A stretch of 64,000 nucleotides of DNA. It comes from Nonomuraea harbinensis. GTDB taxonomy: Bacteria > Actinomycetota > Actinomycetes > Streptosporangiales > Streptosporangiaceae. This document shows, in pieces, positions 1 through 8,298 of the stretch. The translations under genes were made by a program, and so were the position numbers. Position 1 is the stretch's first letter. Each line of letters opens with the position of its first letter. The stretch covers positions 62,001-126,000 of the forward strand of contig NZ_JAHKRN010000015.1 of assembly GCF_019396385.1 (NCBI RefSeq). The letters are read 5' to 3'. Below the pieces are notes generated by a model. It did not search any database, was not told the origin of the DNA, and was given only the letters and a program-made list of their open reading frames with translations.

Positions 1-1163
1 ACCGGCTGCGGCTGCTCGGGGTCGGCTGGGGGGAGCCGGGGGAGGCGCGGGGCAAGGGCACGTTCAGGGAGACGTGGCGGCTGCGGTGGGAGCCGGAGTT
101 CGACCTGGCGCTGATCGAGCGGGCGGCTCTCGGCACCACGGTGGCGACCGCCGCGACCCGCCACGCCCGCGACCGCGCCACCGGCACGCCCGCTCCCGGA
201 CCGATGCCCGGTGGCTCGCCGGGGCCCGGTGGGACGGCAGGGGGTTCTCCCGGGTCCGGCGGTGGGTCCGGTGGGGCGTCGCAGGGCGGTGGGTCCGGCG
301 GGGTGTCGCTGGCGGAGCTGACCGGGCTGGTGGAGCAGTGCCTGCTGGCCGACCTGCCCGAGGCGCTGCCCGACGTGCTGGCCGCGCTGTCCGCCAAGGC
401 GGCGCTCGACACCGACGTCACCCGGCTGATGGCGGCTCTGCCGGCGATGGTGCGCGCGCACCGGTACGGCGACGTGCGCGGGACCTCGGCCGAAGGGCTG
501 AGGGTGATCGTGCGGTCGATGCTCGACCGGATCTGCGTGGGCCTGCCCGTCGCGGTGACCCGGCTGGACGACGAGGCGGCGGCCGGGCTGCTCGGCCACG
601 TCGACGCCGTGCACACGGCCATGGGCCTGCTGGACGAGGGGCCGGGCGGGCCGGATCACGCGGGGGAGCCCGAGCAGCCCGGCGGCGGCGCGGCGTCGCC
701 GCGTGAGCGGTGGCTCGCCACGTTGCTCGGGCTGTGCGGGCGTCAGGATCTGCACGGCCTGGTCGAGGGGCGGCTGACCCGGATCCTGCTCGACGCCGGG
801 GAGATCGACGACGCCGGCGACCGGATGGCCAGAGCCGCGTCGCGGGGTGAGTCGCCCGCCAGGACGGCCGCCTGGGTCGAGGGGTTCCTGTCCGGCGGCG
901 GCCTGCTGCTGGTGCACGATCCGCGCCTGTTCGGGCTGGTCGACGAGTGGCTCACCGGGCTCGGCGCCGAGCAGTTCGTCGAGGTGCTGCCCCTGCTGCG
1001 GCGTACCTTCGGCAGCTTCGCCGTACCCGAGAGGAGAGCGGTGGGGGAGCGCGTGCGGCAGGGCGGGCGCGCGGCGGAGGCCGCGGAGCCGGAGCTGGAC
1101 GAGCGGCGCGCGGGAGCGGCCGCGCGCACCGTGCTGGAGATCTTGGGGAGTGCGCATGGCTGA
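1..1163 (+). CDS. DUF5682 family protein, C-terminal part
   Basis: The reading frame is open from the left edge (codons in phase from base 3), so the true start lies outside the window and only about 386 C-terminal residues are seen. The first residues include GTFRETWRLRWEPEF and an LIERA stretch, which I recognise as typical of DUF5682 proteins. A Gly/Pro/Ser-rich linker follows, then a long Ala/Leu-rich helical region up to the stop. It overlaps the next gene by 8 bases, implying translational coupling. DUF5682 proteins commonly sit beside MoxR-type AAA+ ATPases, DUF5691 and VWA proteins, and the VWA partner is present here. The biochemical role is not established. The family call is from memory of the motif and is fairly sure. 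Confidence 0.72.
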   Translation, partial: RLRLLGVGWGEPGEARGKGTFRETWRLRWEPEFDLALIERAALGTTVATAATRHARDRATGTPAPGPMPGGSPGPGGTAGGSPGSGGGSGGASQGGGSGGVSLAELTGLVEQCLLADLPEALPDVLAALSAKAALDTDVTRLMAALPAMVRAHRYGDVRGTSAEGLRVIVRSMLDRICVGLPVAVTRLDDEAAAGLLGHVDAVHTAMGLLDEGPGGPDHAGEPEQPGGGAASPRERWLATLLGLCGRQDLHGLVEGRLTRILLDAGEIDDAGDRMARAASRGESPARTAAWVEGFLSGGGLLLVHDPRLFGLVDEWLTGLGAEQFVEVLPLLRRTFGSFAVPERRAVGERVRQGGRAAEAAEPELDERRAGAAARTVLEILGSAHG

Positions 1164-2337
1164 CCAGGACGAGCGGCTGCGCCGGTGGCGGCTGGTGCTC
1201 GGCGGCGGCGACGCCGACGGCACCGGCCACGGCCTGCGGGGCGCCGACGCGGGGATGGACACGGCGCTGGCCGCCCTCTACGGGCAGGGCGGCGGGGGCG
1301 GCAAGGCGGGCGGGCGCGAAGGCGGGCTGGGCGCGTCGGCGCCGCGGGTGGCCCGCTGGCTGGGCGACATCAGGACCTACTTCCCCGCCACGGTCGTCCA
1401 GGTGATGCAGAAGGACGCGATCGAGCGGCTCGACCTCACCCGCCTGCTCCTGGAGCCGGAGATGCTTGACGCCGTCGAGCCCGACGTCCACCTGGTGGGC
1501 ACGCTGCTGTCGCTCAACCGGGTGATGCCCGACCAGGCCCGCGAGTCCGCCAGGGCGGTGGTCCGCGCGGTGGTGGCCGAGCTGGAGAGACGGCTCGCCC
1601 AGAAGACCAGGGCGGCCGTCACCGGCGCGCTCGACCGCAGCGCCAGGAACCACCGCCCCAGGCGCGCGGCCGACATCGACTGGGACCGCACGATCCGCGC
1701 CAACCTGAAGAACTACCTGCCGGAGCGCGAGACCGTCGTCCCGTCGCGGCTCGTCGGCTACGCGCGCAGACAGCGGGCGGTCCAGCGCGAGGTGGTGCTG
1801 GCCATCGACCAGAGCGGGTCGATGGCGGCCTCGGTGGTCTACTCCAGCGTGTTCGGCGCCGTCCTGGCCTCGATGCGCTCGCTCAAGACGTCGCTGGTGG
1901 TCTTCGACACGTCCGTGGCCGACCTGACCGACCAACTGCACGACCCGGTGGAGCTGCTGTTCGGCACCCAGCTCGGCGGCGGCACCGACATCAACAGGGC
2001 CATCGCCTACTGCCAGGGCCTCATCACCCGGCCGGCCGACTCGATCTTCGTGCTGATCAGCGACCTGTACGAGGGCGGCATCCGGCGGGAGATGCTGCGC
2101 CGGGTGGCCGCGATGACCCAGGCCGGCGTCCAGGTGATCGTGCTGCTGGCCCTGTCCGACGAGGGCGCGCCGTTCTACGACCACGAGAACGCGGCGGCGC
2201 TGGCGGCGATGGGCGTGCCCGCGTTCGCCTGCACCCCCGACGCCTTCCCCGATCTGATGGCCGCGGTGATCGAGCGCCGCGACATCGGCCGGTGGGCCGA
2301 ACGCAACCTCGGCGGCCCCGGCCAGGCAGGTCCCTAG
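1156..2337 (+). CDS. VWA domain-containing protein (MIDAS intact)
   Basis: The start is the ATG at 1156, inside the end of the preceding gene; the frame is open further upstream but that part overlaps the DUF5682 coding sequence. The protein has 393 residues. Residues about 213-385 form a von Willebrand factor A domain: AIDQSGSMAAS gives the DxSxS metal-binding (MIDAS) motif, GGGTDI supplies the MIDAS threonine, and LISDLYEG fits the third MIDAS strand. The first 200 residues are helical with a Gly-rich stretch. VWA proteins of this type are thought to be substrate-recruiting partners of MoxR AAA+ ATPases; the ATPase would lie left of the window. Translation is probably coupled to the DUF5682 gene. 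Confidence 0.85.
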   Translation: MADQDERLRRWRLVLGGGDADGTGHGLRGADAGMDTALAALYGQGGGGGKAGGREGGLGASAPRVARWLGDIRTYFPATVVQVMQKDAIERLDLTRLLLEPEMLDAVEPDVHLVGTLLSLNRVMPDQARESARAVVRAVVAELERRLAQKTRAAVTGALDRSARNHRPRRAADIDWDRTIRANLKNYLPERETVVPSRLVGYARRQRAVQREVVLAIDQSGSMAASVVYSSVFGAVLASMRSLKTSLVVFDTSVADLTDQLHDPVELLFGTQLGGGTDINRAIAYCQGLITRPADSIFVLISDLYEGGIRREMLRRVAAMTQAGVQVIVLLALSDEGAPFYDHENAAALAAMGVPAFACTPDAFPDLMAAVIERRDIGRWAERNLGGPGQAGP

Positions 2338-2386
2338 GGCGGACGGCCTACGCCCTGCGCCCGATGTGCCGGCCCGCCGGTTCGCG

Positions 2387-2392
2387 TAGCTT
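2387..2392 (+). promoter_or_regulatory. -10 box of a probable leaderless promoter (MFS gene)
   Basis: TAGCTT lies 8 bases before the ATG at 2401 and no purine-rich ribosome binding site is visible. This is the spacing expected when transcription starts at or next to the start codon. It is a motif call only. Confidence 0.45.
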
Positions 2393-2400
2393 GACGGATC

Positions 2401-3771
2401 ATGACGATGACTGCGGAGCGCGCCCCCGGCGTGCTCTCCTCCCGATACCGCGGGCTCAGCGTGGGGCTGGTCGCGCTGATCATGCTGGTGGCCTTCGAGG
2501 CGATGGCGGTGACCACCGCGATGCCGGTCGTGGCCCGCGAGCTCGGCGGCCTGCACCTGTACAACCTGGCCTTCAGCGCCACGCTGGCGGCGAGCGTGAT
2601 CGCCACCGTGCTCGGCGGGCGGTGGAGCGACAGGAGCGGGCCGATGCCGCCCATCGCCGCGGGGGTGGCCGCCTTCGTCGCGGGCCTGCTGCTCGCGGGC
2701 GCGGCGCCGACCATGGAGGTCCTCGTCGCGGGCCGGTTCGTGCAGGGGCTCGGGGCCGGGCTGATCCAGGTGGCGCTGTACGTGTTCGTGGCCCGGGTCT
2801 ACCCGCCGGAGCTGCACCCGAAGGTGTTCGCCCTGTTCTCGGCCGCGTGGGTGGTGCCCTCGATGGTGGGGCCGACGATCGCCGGGCTGGTGGCCGAGCA
2901 CGCCGGCTGGCGGTGGATCTTCTACGGCGTGTCCCTGATCGTGGTGCCCGCGGCGCTGCTGCTCTGGCGGGGCGGCGGCGACCGGGCCACGGGCGGGGCC
3001 GGCGCGGCGGACGCCCCGGCGATCGGCGGCAAGCTCGCCTGGGCCGCGCTCACCGCCGTCGCCGCCGCGCTCATCCAGTACGGCAGCGCGCTCGGGCTGG
3101 GCGGCGTGCCGCTGCTGGCCGCGGGCGGCGCGCTGCTGGCCGTCGCGCTGCCCCGGCTGCTGCCCGCCGGTTCGCTCAGGGCCGCCCGCGGCCTGCCGAG
3201 CGGGCCCGTGCTGCGCGGTCTCGCCTACGGCTCGCTCATGGCCGCCCAGGTCCTCATCCCGCTCATGCTCACCCAGGAGCGCGGCCTGTCGCTGGCCGCC
3301 GCGGGCGTGGTGCTGACGGTCGGCGCGCTCGGCTGGTCCGCCGGTTCCTGGATCAAGGGCCGCGGCACGATCGGAAACATGACCGCCCTGCGCGGCGGCG
3401 CCCTCATGATCGCGGCCGGCATCTCGCTGGTCTCGCTCGTCCTCATCGACGCGGTCCCGATCGGGCTCGCGCACGTCGCGATGGCGATCTCCGGGCTGGG
3501 CATCGGCATGCTCCACCCCACAGTGTCGGTGCTGGTCCTGGAGATGTCGGCGAAGGGCGAGGAGGGCGGCAACGCGGCTGCGCTCGGGGTCGGTGAGTCG
3601 GTGTTCACCGTGGTCGCCGTCGCCGTGAGCGGCGCCCTGTTCACCGCCACCGGGCAGGGCTACCTCGTCGGACTCGCCTTCACCGTCGTGCTCGCTCTCG
3701 GCGCCGCGTGGGTGGCCCCCCGTTTCGTCCACCCCGCCGGGGCAGGCACACTGGAGGAGGCCGCGTCATAA
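2401..3771 (+). CDS. MFS transporter (drug/proton antiporter type)
   Basis: This 456-residue protein has about twelve hydrophobic segments throughout its length. The motif-A loop GGRWSDRSG after the second segment is typical of major facilitator exporters, and an acidic residue pattern in the first helix (VAFEAMAVTTAMPVVA) resembles DHA-type drug antiporters. It should sit in the cytoplasmic membrane and export a small molecule using the proton gradient; the substrate cannot be told. It has its own probable leaderless promoter and is followed 11 bases later by the enolase-superfamily gene, with which it may be cotranscribed. Confidence 0.88.
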   Translation: MTMTAERAPGVLSSRYRGLSVGLVALIMLVAFEAMAVTTAMPVVARELGGLHLYNLAFSATLAASVIATVLGGRWSDRSGPMPPIAAGVAAFVAGLLLAGAAPTMEVLVAGRFVQGLGAGLIQVALYVFVARVYPPELHPKVFALFSAAWVVPSMVGPTIAGLVAEHAGWRWIFYGVSLIVVPAALLLWRGGGDRATGGAGAADAPAIGGKLAWAALTAVAAALIQYGSALGLGGVPLLAAGGALLAVALPRLLPAGSLRAARGLPSGPVLRGLAYGSLMAAQVLIPLMLTQERGLSLAAAGVVLTVGALGWSAGSWIKGRGTIGNMTALRGGALMIAAGISLVSLVLIDAVPIGLAHVAMAISGLGIGMLHPTVSVLVLEMSAKGEEGGNAAALGVGESVFTVVAVAVSGALFTATGQGYLVGLAFTVVLALGAAWVAPRFVHPAGAGTLEEAAS

Positions 3772-3782
3772 GAGGGGGGCTC

Positions 3783-4793
3783 ATGCCGCGAGTGCGGGAG
3801 CTGGAGGTGCTTCGTGTCGTGCTGCCCTACGGCAGGCGCACGGAGTGCCTGCTGGTGAAGCTGACCGACTACGGCGGCATGACCGGCTGGGGCGAGGCCG
3901 TCAGCCCCGCGCCCAAGTCCTGGTCCAGGCTGGAGGAGACGCTCGGGGCGGTGCTCATCGGCGTCGACTGGGAACACCCCGACAGCGTGCCCAGCGGTGA
4001 CCCGGCCGTCGACATGGCCTGCTGGGACCTGTGGACCCGGATGCGCGGGGTGCCGCTCGCCGACGCGATCGGCGGCACCCGCACCTCGCTGATGGCGACC
4101 GTGCGGCTCACCCCCGACCTGTCGATAGAGAGCCTGGTGACGCGGGTCAACCAGCAGGTGTGCGCCGGCTACGGCCACGTGACGCTCGACGTGCGGCCCG
4201 GCTGGGACGTCGAGCCGGTCCGGGCCGTGCGCGCCGCCTACCCCGCGCTCACGCTCGCCGTCGACTGCGGCAACGCCTACACCGACGGCGGCCAGCTCGT
4301 CGCGCTCGACGCCTACGGGCTGGAGGTGATCGAGCGCCCCTTCCCGGCCGGCGACGTGTACGCGCACGCCGACCTGCAGGACCAGGTGAGCGCCTCGGTC
4401 GCGGTCGAGGTCCACCGCACCGCCGACCTCGACGACTACCTGACGCTGCGCGCGGCCAGGGTGCTGCTGCTGCGGCCGTCCGCCTTCCCGTCGATCAGCG
4501 AGACCCGCCGCGCCCATGACCGCGCGGTCGCGGCCGGGTGGGACATCCAGTGCGCGGGCGGTCAGGGCGCCGGGCTGGCCAGGGCGGCCACCGTCGCCGT
4601 CGGCAGCCTGCCGGGCTGCACGCTGCCGTGCGACGTGACGCAGCCGCCGCGCAACAACCAGATCGTCACCCCGATCGTCGGCGCGAACGCGGGCGTCATC
4701 GCCGTCCCGTTCACCCAGCCCGGCCTCGGCCACACCGTCGACGAGACCCGGCTGCGCCGCCTGGCGAAGGACTACTTCACCTTCACCGGCTGA
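3783..4793 (+). CDS. enolase-superfamily protein, MenC/NSAR-like, catalytic lysines missing
   Basis: The ATG at 3783 follows a purine-rich AGAGGGGGG and starts a 336-residue protein. The fold is recognisable: a capping-domain GWGE, then a barrel with PGWDVEPVRAVR, an Asp ligand in AVDCGNAY and a Glu ligand in VIERP. The alignment is made by eye with o-succinylbenzoate synthase/N-acylamino acid racemase. By it, the KxK catalytic lysine on the second strand is Asp (VTLDV), the opposite lysine on the sixth strand is Arg (LLRPS), and the third metal ligand region reads AVEVH instead of LDES. The protein is therefore unlikely to be a normal OSBS or racemase. It may have another activity or a binding role. 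It may be cotranscribed with the MFS gene. The superfamily is sure, the function is not. Confidence 0.75.
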   Translation: MPRVRELEVLRVVLPYGRRTECLLVKLTDYGGMTGWGEAVSPAPKSWSRLEETLGAVLIGVDWEHPDSVPSGDPAVDMACWDLWTRMRGVPLADAIGGTRTSLMATVRLTPDLSIESLVTRVNQQVCAGYGHVTLDVRPGWDVEPVRAVRAAYPALTLAVDCGNAYTDGGQLVALDAYGLEVIERPFPAGDVYAHADLQDQVSASVAVEVHRTADLDDYLTLRAARVLLLRPSAFPSISETRRAHDRAVAAGWDIQCAGGQGAGLARAATVAVGSLPGCTLPCDVTQPPRNNQIVTPIVGANAGVIAVPFTQPGLGHTVDETRLRRLAKDYFTFTG

Positions 4794-4815
4794 GCCGGAT
4801 TCGGTCGAGCGGGCG

Positions 4816-6345
4816 CTAGGCCTTGCCGCAGCCCGCCGAGAGGTCCGTGGCGGAGCTCTCGTCAGGGTCCGCGGTCTTCTTCGGCGTCTTCGAGGGCGAC
4901 GGCGTGGCGGTGGCCGCGAGGGTGGCCGCAGAGGTGGCCTCGGGGGTGGCGTCCGGGGTGGCCTCGGGGGTGGCGTCCGGGGTGGCCTCGGGGGTGGCCT
5001 CGGAACTGGCCTCAGGGGTGGCCGAGGCCGCGACCGGCGCGGCGCCGGTGGACTCGCGGAGCGCCTTGCGGACGAGCTTGCGGATCTCCCGCCAGTCGGG
5101 GTCGTACGTCTTGATGAGCGGCGGCACGAACTGGACGCTGGTCGCCTTCGCGTCCTGTGCCTTCAGCGCGAGCGGCACCAGATGGGTCAGCATGTCGCGG
5201 GGGATGTCGGTCTCGACCAGATCCTCGGTCGCCCCGGCGATCGCGGTGAACCTGGAGAGCACCGTCGCCGGGTCCGCCTGGTGGAGCAGCGCGCTGATCA
5301 CGCATCGCTGGCGGCCCATGCGGGTGTAGTCGTCGCTGTTGGTGCGCGAGCGGGCGTACCACATGGCGTCCGCGCCCTTCAGCCTGCGCGTGCCGGCCTT
5401 CACCAGGCCCTCGTTGTACTTGCCGAAGACCACGTCCTGCTCGACGGTGATGGTGACGCCGCCGATCGCGTCGATCAGCCGGGCGAACCCCCACATGTTG
5501 ACCAGCGCGTACCAGTCGACCTCCAGCCCCAGCGTGTGGCCGATGGTCTCCATCAGCACCCCGGGGCCCTGGTCACGCTTGCCGCCGAAGATCTCCGGGT
5601 GCGCGTCGGAGTACTCCCAGACGCTGTTGAGCAGGTCGCTGCGGCCGCCGGCGGCGTCGGCCGGCAGGCGGAAGCCGTCGGGGAAGCGCTCGGCCATCGG
5701 CGTACCCGGCTTGAACCGCACGTTCTCCAGGTTGCGCGGCAGGCTGAACAGGACCGTGTTGCCCGTCTTCACGTCCACGCTGGCCAGGTGCATGCTGTCG
5801 GTGCGCACGCCCGGCCGGTGGTCGTCGGCGTCGCCGCCCAGCAGCAGGATGTTCACCCGCTCCCGGCCGGCCCACGGGTCCTCGGCCGGCACCGGCCGGT
5901 CGCCGTCGGCCTGCGGGTCCGTCCCCGGGTTCTTGAAGATGTGGTTGATCGTCTCCCGGCCCGTCCACGCGTACTGCGTGACCAGCGCGAACGGCGTGAG
6001 CACCGCGACGGCGAGCAGCCCGGCGAGCGCCCCGGTGACGATCTGCTCGGCCTGGCGCAGCAGGCCGGGCCGCAGCACCGTGAACGAGTGCACGATCAGG
6101 GTGAACCACGCGATGCCCAGCAGGCCCGCGGCGAAGGTGCCCAGCACCAGCGAGGTGTCGTCGACGAGCACCCCGGCCAGGGAGCCCAGGTCAGTGGTCA
6201 GCCAGAGGGCGAGGATCCCGAGCAGGGCGGCGGCGTACACGCTGAGCAGCGTCAGGCCCGTCCTGCGCCACCCCGCCTTCAGGTGGGCGGCGCCGGGCGC
6301 CAGCGCAGCGAGCACCAGCCAGCCGACGAGCCGTAGCGCACCCAC
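4816..6345 (-). CDS. LCP (LytR-CpsA-Psr) family cell-wall glycopolymer ligase
   Basis: Start chosen at the GTG at 6345 because GGGGAGG precedes it by six bases; the longer open frame would run into the divergent enoyl-CoA hydratase gene. The 509-residue protein begins with four hydrophobic membrane segments (residues about 3-125), followed by an external LCP domain (about 165-395). Visible LCP hallmarks are RTDSM, SLPRN, YARSRTNSDD and MGRQRCV. LCP enzymes move glycopolymers from polyprenyl phosphate carriers to peptidoglycan or arabinogalactan. The C-terminal 90 residues are a low-complexity tail of repeated ATPEATPD units, likely a wall-spanning linker, ending in a Lys/Asp/Ser-rich segment. 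Convergent with the enolase-like gene. Confidence 0.88.
   Translation of the reverse strand: MGALRLVGWLVLAALAPGAAHLKAGWRRTGLTLLSVYAAALLGILALWLTTDLGSLAGVLVDDTSLVLGTFAAGLLGIAWFTLIVHSFTVLRPGLLRQAEQIVTGALAGLLAVAVLTPFALVTQYAWTGRETINHIFKNPGTDPQADGDRPVPAEDPWAGRERVNILLLGGDADDHRPGVRTDSMHLASVDVKTGNTVLFSLPRNLENVRFKPGTPMAERFPDGFRLPADAAGGRSDLLNSVWEYSDAHPEIFGGKRDQGPGVLMETIGHTLGLEVDWYALVNMWGFARLIDAIGGVTITVEQDVVFGKYNEGLVKAGTRRLKGADAMWYARSRTNSDDYTRMGRQRCVISALLHQADPATVLSRFTAIAGATEDLVETDIPRDMLTHLVPLALKAQDAKATSVQFVPPLIKTYDPDWREIRKLVRKALRESTGAAPVAASATPEASSEATPEATPDATPEATPDATPEATSAATLAATATPSPSKTPKKTADPDESSATDLSAGCGKA
4931..5023 (-). repeat. 30-bp tandem repeat encoding ATPEATPD tail
   Basis: Alternating 15-base units ggtggcctcggg and ggtggcgtccgg repeat several times within the 3' end of the LCP gene and encode Ala-Thr-Pro-Glu/Asp repeats. 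They are a coding minisatellite whose copy number may vary between strains. Confidence 0.8.
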
Positions 6346-6474
6346 CCGAATCCTCCCCTGGAACACCAGATCACCGCTTCCCCGAAGTTCATCACATAGG
6401 CCCGAATCGAGGCGGCAGCCTACGGACAAAATACGAAATCTATGTTTATGAATGGATGAACATCTGTCACCGAA

Positions 6475-6480
6475 TAAGAT
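6475..6480 (+). promoter_or_regulatory. -10 box, probable leaderless promoter (enoyl-CoA hydratase)
   Basis: TAAGAT lies 7 bases before the ATG at 6488 in an A/T-rich stretch (about 6420-6490) between divergent genes. No ribosome binding site is visible at this ATG. Confidence 0.4.
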
Positions 6481-6487
6481 TCGGTCC

Positions 6488-7351
6488 ATGGCGTTCACCG
6501 AGATCCAGTACGGCGTGGCCGACCAGGTCGCGACCATCACCCTGTATCGCCCCGACCGGCTCAACGCGTTCACGCTGACCATGCGCGCCGAGCTGATCGA
6601 GGCCTTCGACCTGGCCGACGCCGACGACGAAGTGCGCGCGGTGGTCGTCACCGGCGCGGGCCGGGCCTTCTGCGCGGGCGCCGACCTGAGCGGCGGCGGC
6701 GGCACGTTCGGCCGGTCCGGACGCGAAGCCGAGCTGGTGAACGGCTATCCGCGTGACGGCGGCGGCACCGTCGCGCTGCGCGTCGCCCGATCGCTCAAGC
6801 CCGTCATCGCCGCGATCAACGGCGCCGCCGTCGGCGTCGGCCTCACGATGACGCTGCCGATGGACATCCGGCTGGCCGCCGACACCGCCAAGCTCGGGTT
6901 CGTCTTCGCCCGCCGCGGCATCGTGCCCGAGGCCGCGTCCAGCTGGTTCCTGCCCAGGATCGTCGGCATCGCGCAGGCCATGGAGTGGGCCGCCACCGGC
7001 AGGGTCTTCGGCGCCGCCGAAGCGCTGGAAGGCCGGCTGGTGTCACGCGTCTACCCGGGAGAGGAACTGCTGCCCGCCGCGTACGCGCTCGCCCGCGAGA
7101 TCGCCGAGAACACCTCCGCGGTGTCGGTGGCCGCCGTGCGCAGGCTGATGTGGTCGGGGCTGTCGGCGTCCTCGCCGTGGGAGGCGCACGCGGCCGACTC
7201 CCGGCTCATGACCGAGCTGGGCCCCGCCGCCGACGCGGCCGAGGGCGTCACCGCGTTCCTGGAGAAGCGGCCGCCCGCCTTCCCGATGTCCGTCGGCGAG
7301 GACCTCCCCCCGGGAGTGCCGTCGTGGCCCGATGATCCGTATGGTGGCTGA
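6488..7351 (+). CDS. enoyl-CoA hydratase/isomerase family protein
   Basis: The ATG at 6488 gives 287 residues and the expected N-terminus (MAFTEIQYGVADQVATITL). Crotonase hallmarks are present: LNAFTLTMRAEL, the first oxyanion-hole segment AFCAGADLSG, and the second one around AAINGAAVGVGLTM. Residue EAASSW lies in the active-site region, where many hydratases carry glutamates. It hydrates or isomerises an acyl-CoA in fatty-acid or amino-acid catabolism; the exact substrate is unknown. An alternative in-frame start at 6452 lacks a better signal. The next gene begins just past its stop and is likely cotranscribed. Confidence 0.88.
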   Translation: MAFTEIQYGVADQVATITLYRPDRLNAFTLTMRAELIEAFDLADADDEVRAVVVTGAGRAFCAGADLSGGGGTFGRSGREAELVNGYPRDGGGTVALRVARSLKPVIAAINGAAVGVGLTMTLPMDIRLAADTAKLGFVFARRGIVPEAASSWFLPRIVGIAQAMEWAATGRVFGAAEALEGRLVSRVYPGEELLPAAYALAREIAENTSAVSVAAVRRLMWSGLSASSPWEAHAADSRLMTELGPAADAAEGVTAFLEKRPPAFPMSVGEDLPPGVPSWPDDPYGG

Positions 7352-7352
7352 C

Positions 7353-8279
7353 ATGTACGAGACGACCGTGCTCGCCATGCCGCCCGACTACGAGGGCGAG
7401 GTCGTGGCGACCCTGATCTCCAAGCGGACCGGATCGCGCCGGGCGGTGCTCTACATCCACGGCTTCACCGACTACTTCTTCCAGGACCACCTGGCCGACC
7501 ACTACGTCGGGCACGGCATCGACTTCTACGCGCTCGACCTGCGCAAGTACGGCCGCTCGCTGCTGCCGCACCAGACCCGCGGCCTGGTGCGCAGCGTCAC
7601 CGAGTACTTCCCGGAGATCGACGAGGCCGTCCGCCTGATCCGGCGCGACCACGACGAGCTGACCATCAACGCCCACTCCACCGGCGGGCTCATCGCCCCG
7701 CTCTGGGCCGACCGGGTCCGCGGCCGCGGCCTGGTGCAGGGGCTCGTGCTCAACAGCCCCTTCTTCGACCTCAACGTCTCCCGCCCGCTCCGCCTGGCCG
7801 CCGACCTGCTCAAGACCCCGCTCTCGTACGTGCTCAGGCCGCTCCCGCTCGGCTCCAGCCACGCCTACGGCCACAGCCTCCACCGCGACCACGGCGGCGA
7901 GTGGCACTACGACCTGGAGCTGAAGCCGCTCGGCGGGTTCCCGGTGCACGCCACCTGGCTGGCCGCCATCCGGCGCGCCCAGCGCCGCCTGCAGTGCGGG
8001 CTGAAGGTGGACGTGCCCGTGCTCGTCCTCGCCGCCGGCAAGGGCCTCCGGGTACGGGACTTCGTACCGGAAGCACGCTCGGCCGACATCGTGCTCGACC
8101 CCGAACACATGGCCCGCTGGGCGACCTCGCTCGGCCCGCACGTCACGTGCGTGCGCGTCGACGGCGGCGTGCACGACCTGGTGCTGTCGGCCGAGCCGGT
8201 GCGCAAGCAGGTGTTCGCCGAGCTCGACCGCTGGATGGCCACCTATGTCGGGTCGCGTCCAGCGGCCGGGCTGACGTAG
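7353..8279 (+). CDS. alpha/beta hydrolase (monoacylglycerol lipase-like)
   Basis: GGTGG five bases before the ATG at 7353 favours this start; in-frame ATGs at 7332 and 7341 would overlap the previous gene. The protein has 308 residues. The oxyanion region YIHGFTDYFF and nucleophile elbow INAHSTGGLI (Ser) are clear; the acid is probably in IVLDPEHM and the catalytic His in DGGVHDLVLS. It resembles the Hydrolase_4 (serine aminopeptidase S33/monoglyceride lipase) group. It is likely a cytoplasmic esterase or lipase, cotranscribed with the enoyl-CoA hydratase, and may act on the same lipid-derived substrates. Confidence 0.85.
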   Translation: MYETTVLAMPPDYEGEVVATLISKRTGSRRAVLYIHGFTDYFFQDHLADHYVGHGIDFYALDLRKYGRSLLPHQTRGLVRSVTEYFPEIDEAVRLIRRDHDELTINAHSTGGLIAPLWADRVRGRGLVQGLVLNSPFFDLNVSRPLRLAADLLKTPLSYVLRPLPLGSSHAYGHSLHRDHGGEWHYDLELKPLGGFPVHATWLAAIRRAQRRLQCGLKVDVPVLVLAAGKGLRVRDFVPEARSADIVLDPEHMARWATSLGPHVTCVRVDGGVHDLVLSAEPVRKQVFAELDRWMATYVGSRPAAGLT

Positions 8280-8298
8280 TCCGCGCCGATGCGGGCCC

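Noticed and set aside
952..3732. 926-codon open frame on the minus strand
   Set aside because: It is antisense to the VWA and MFS genes, is rich in Arg/Gly/His/Asp in the way expected of G+C-driven shadow frames, and has no start signal.
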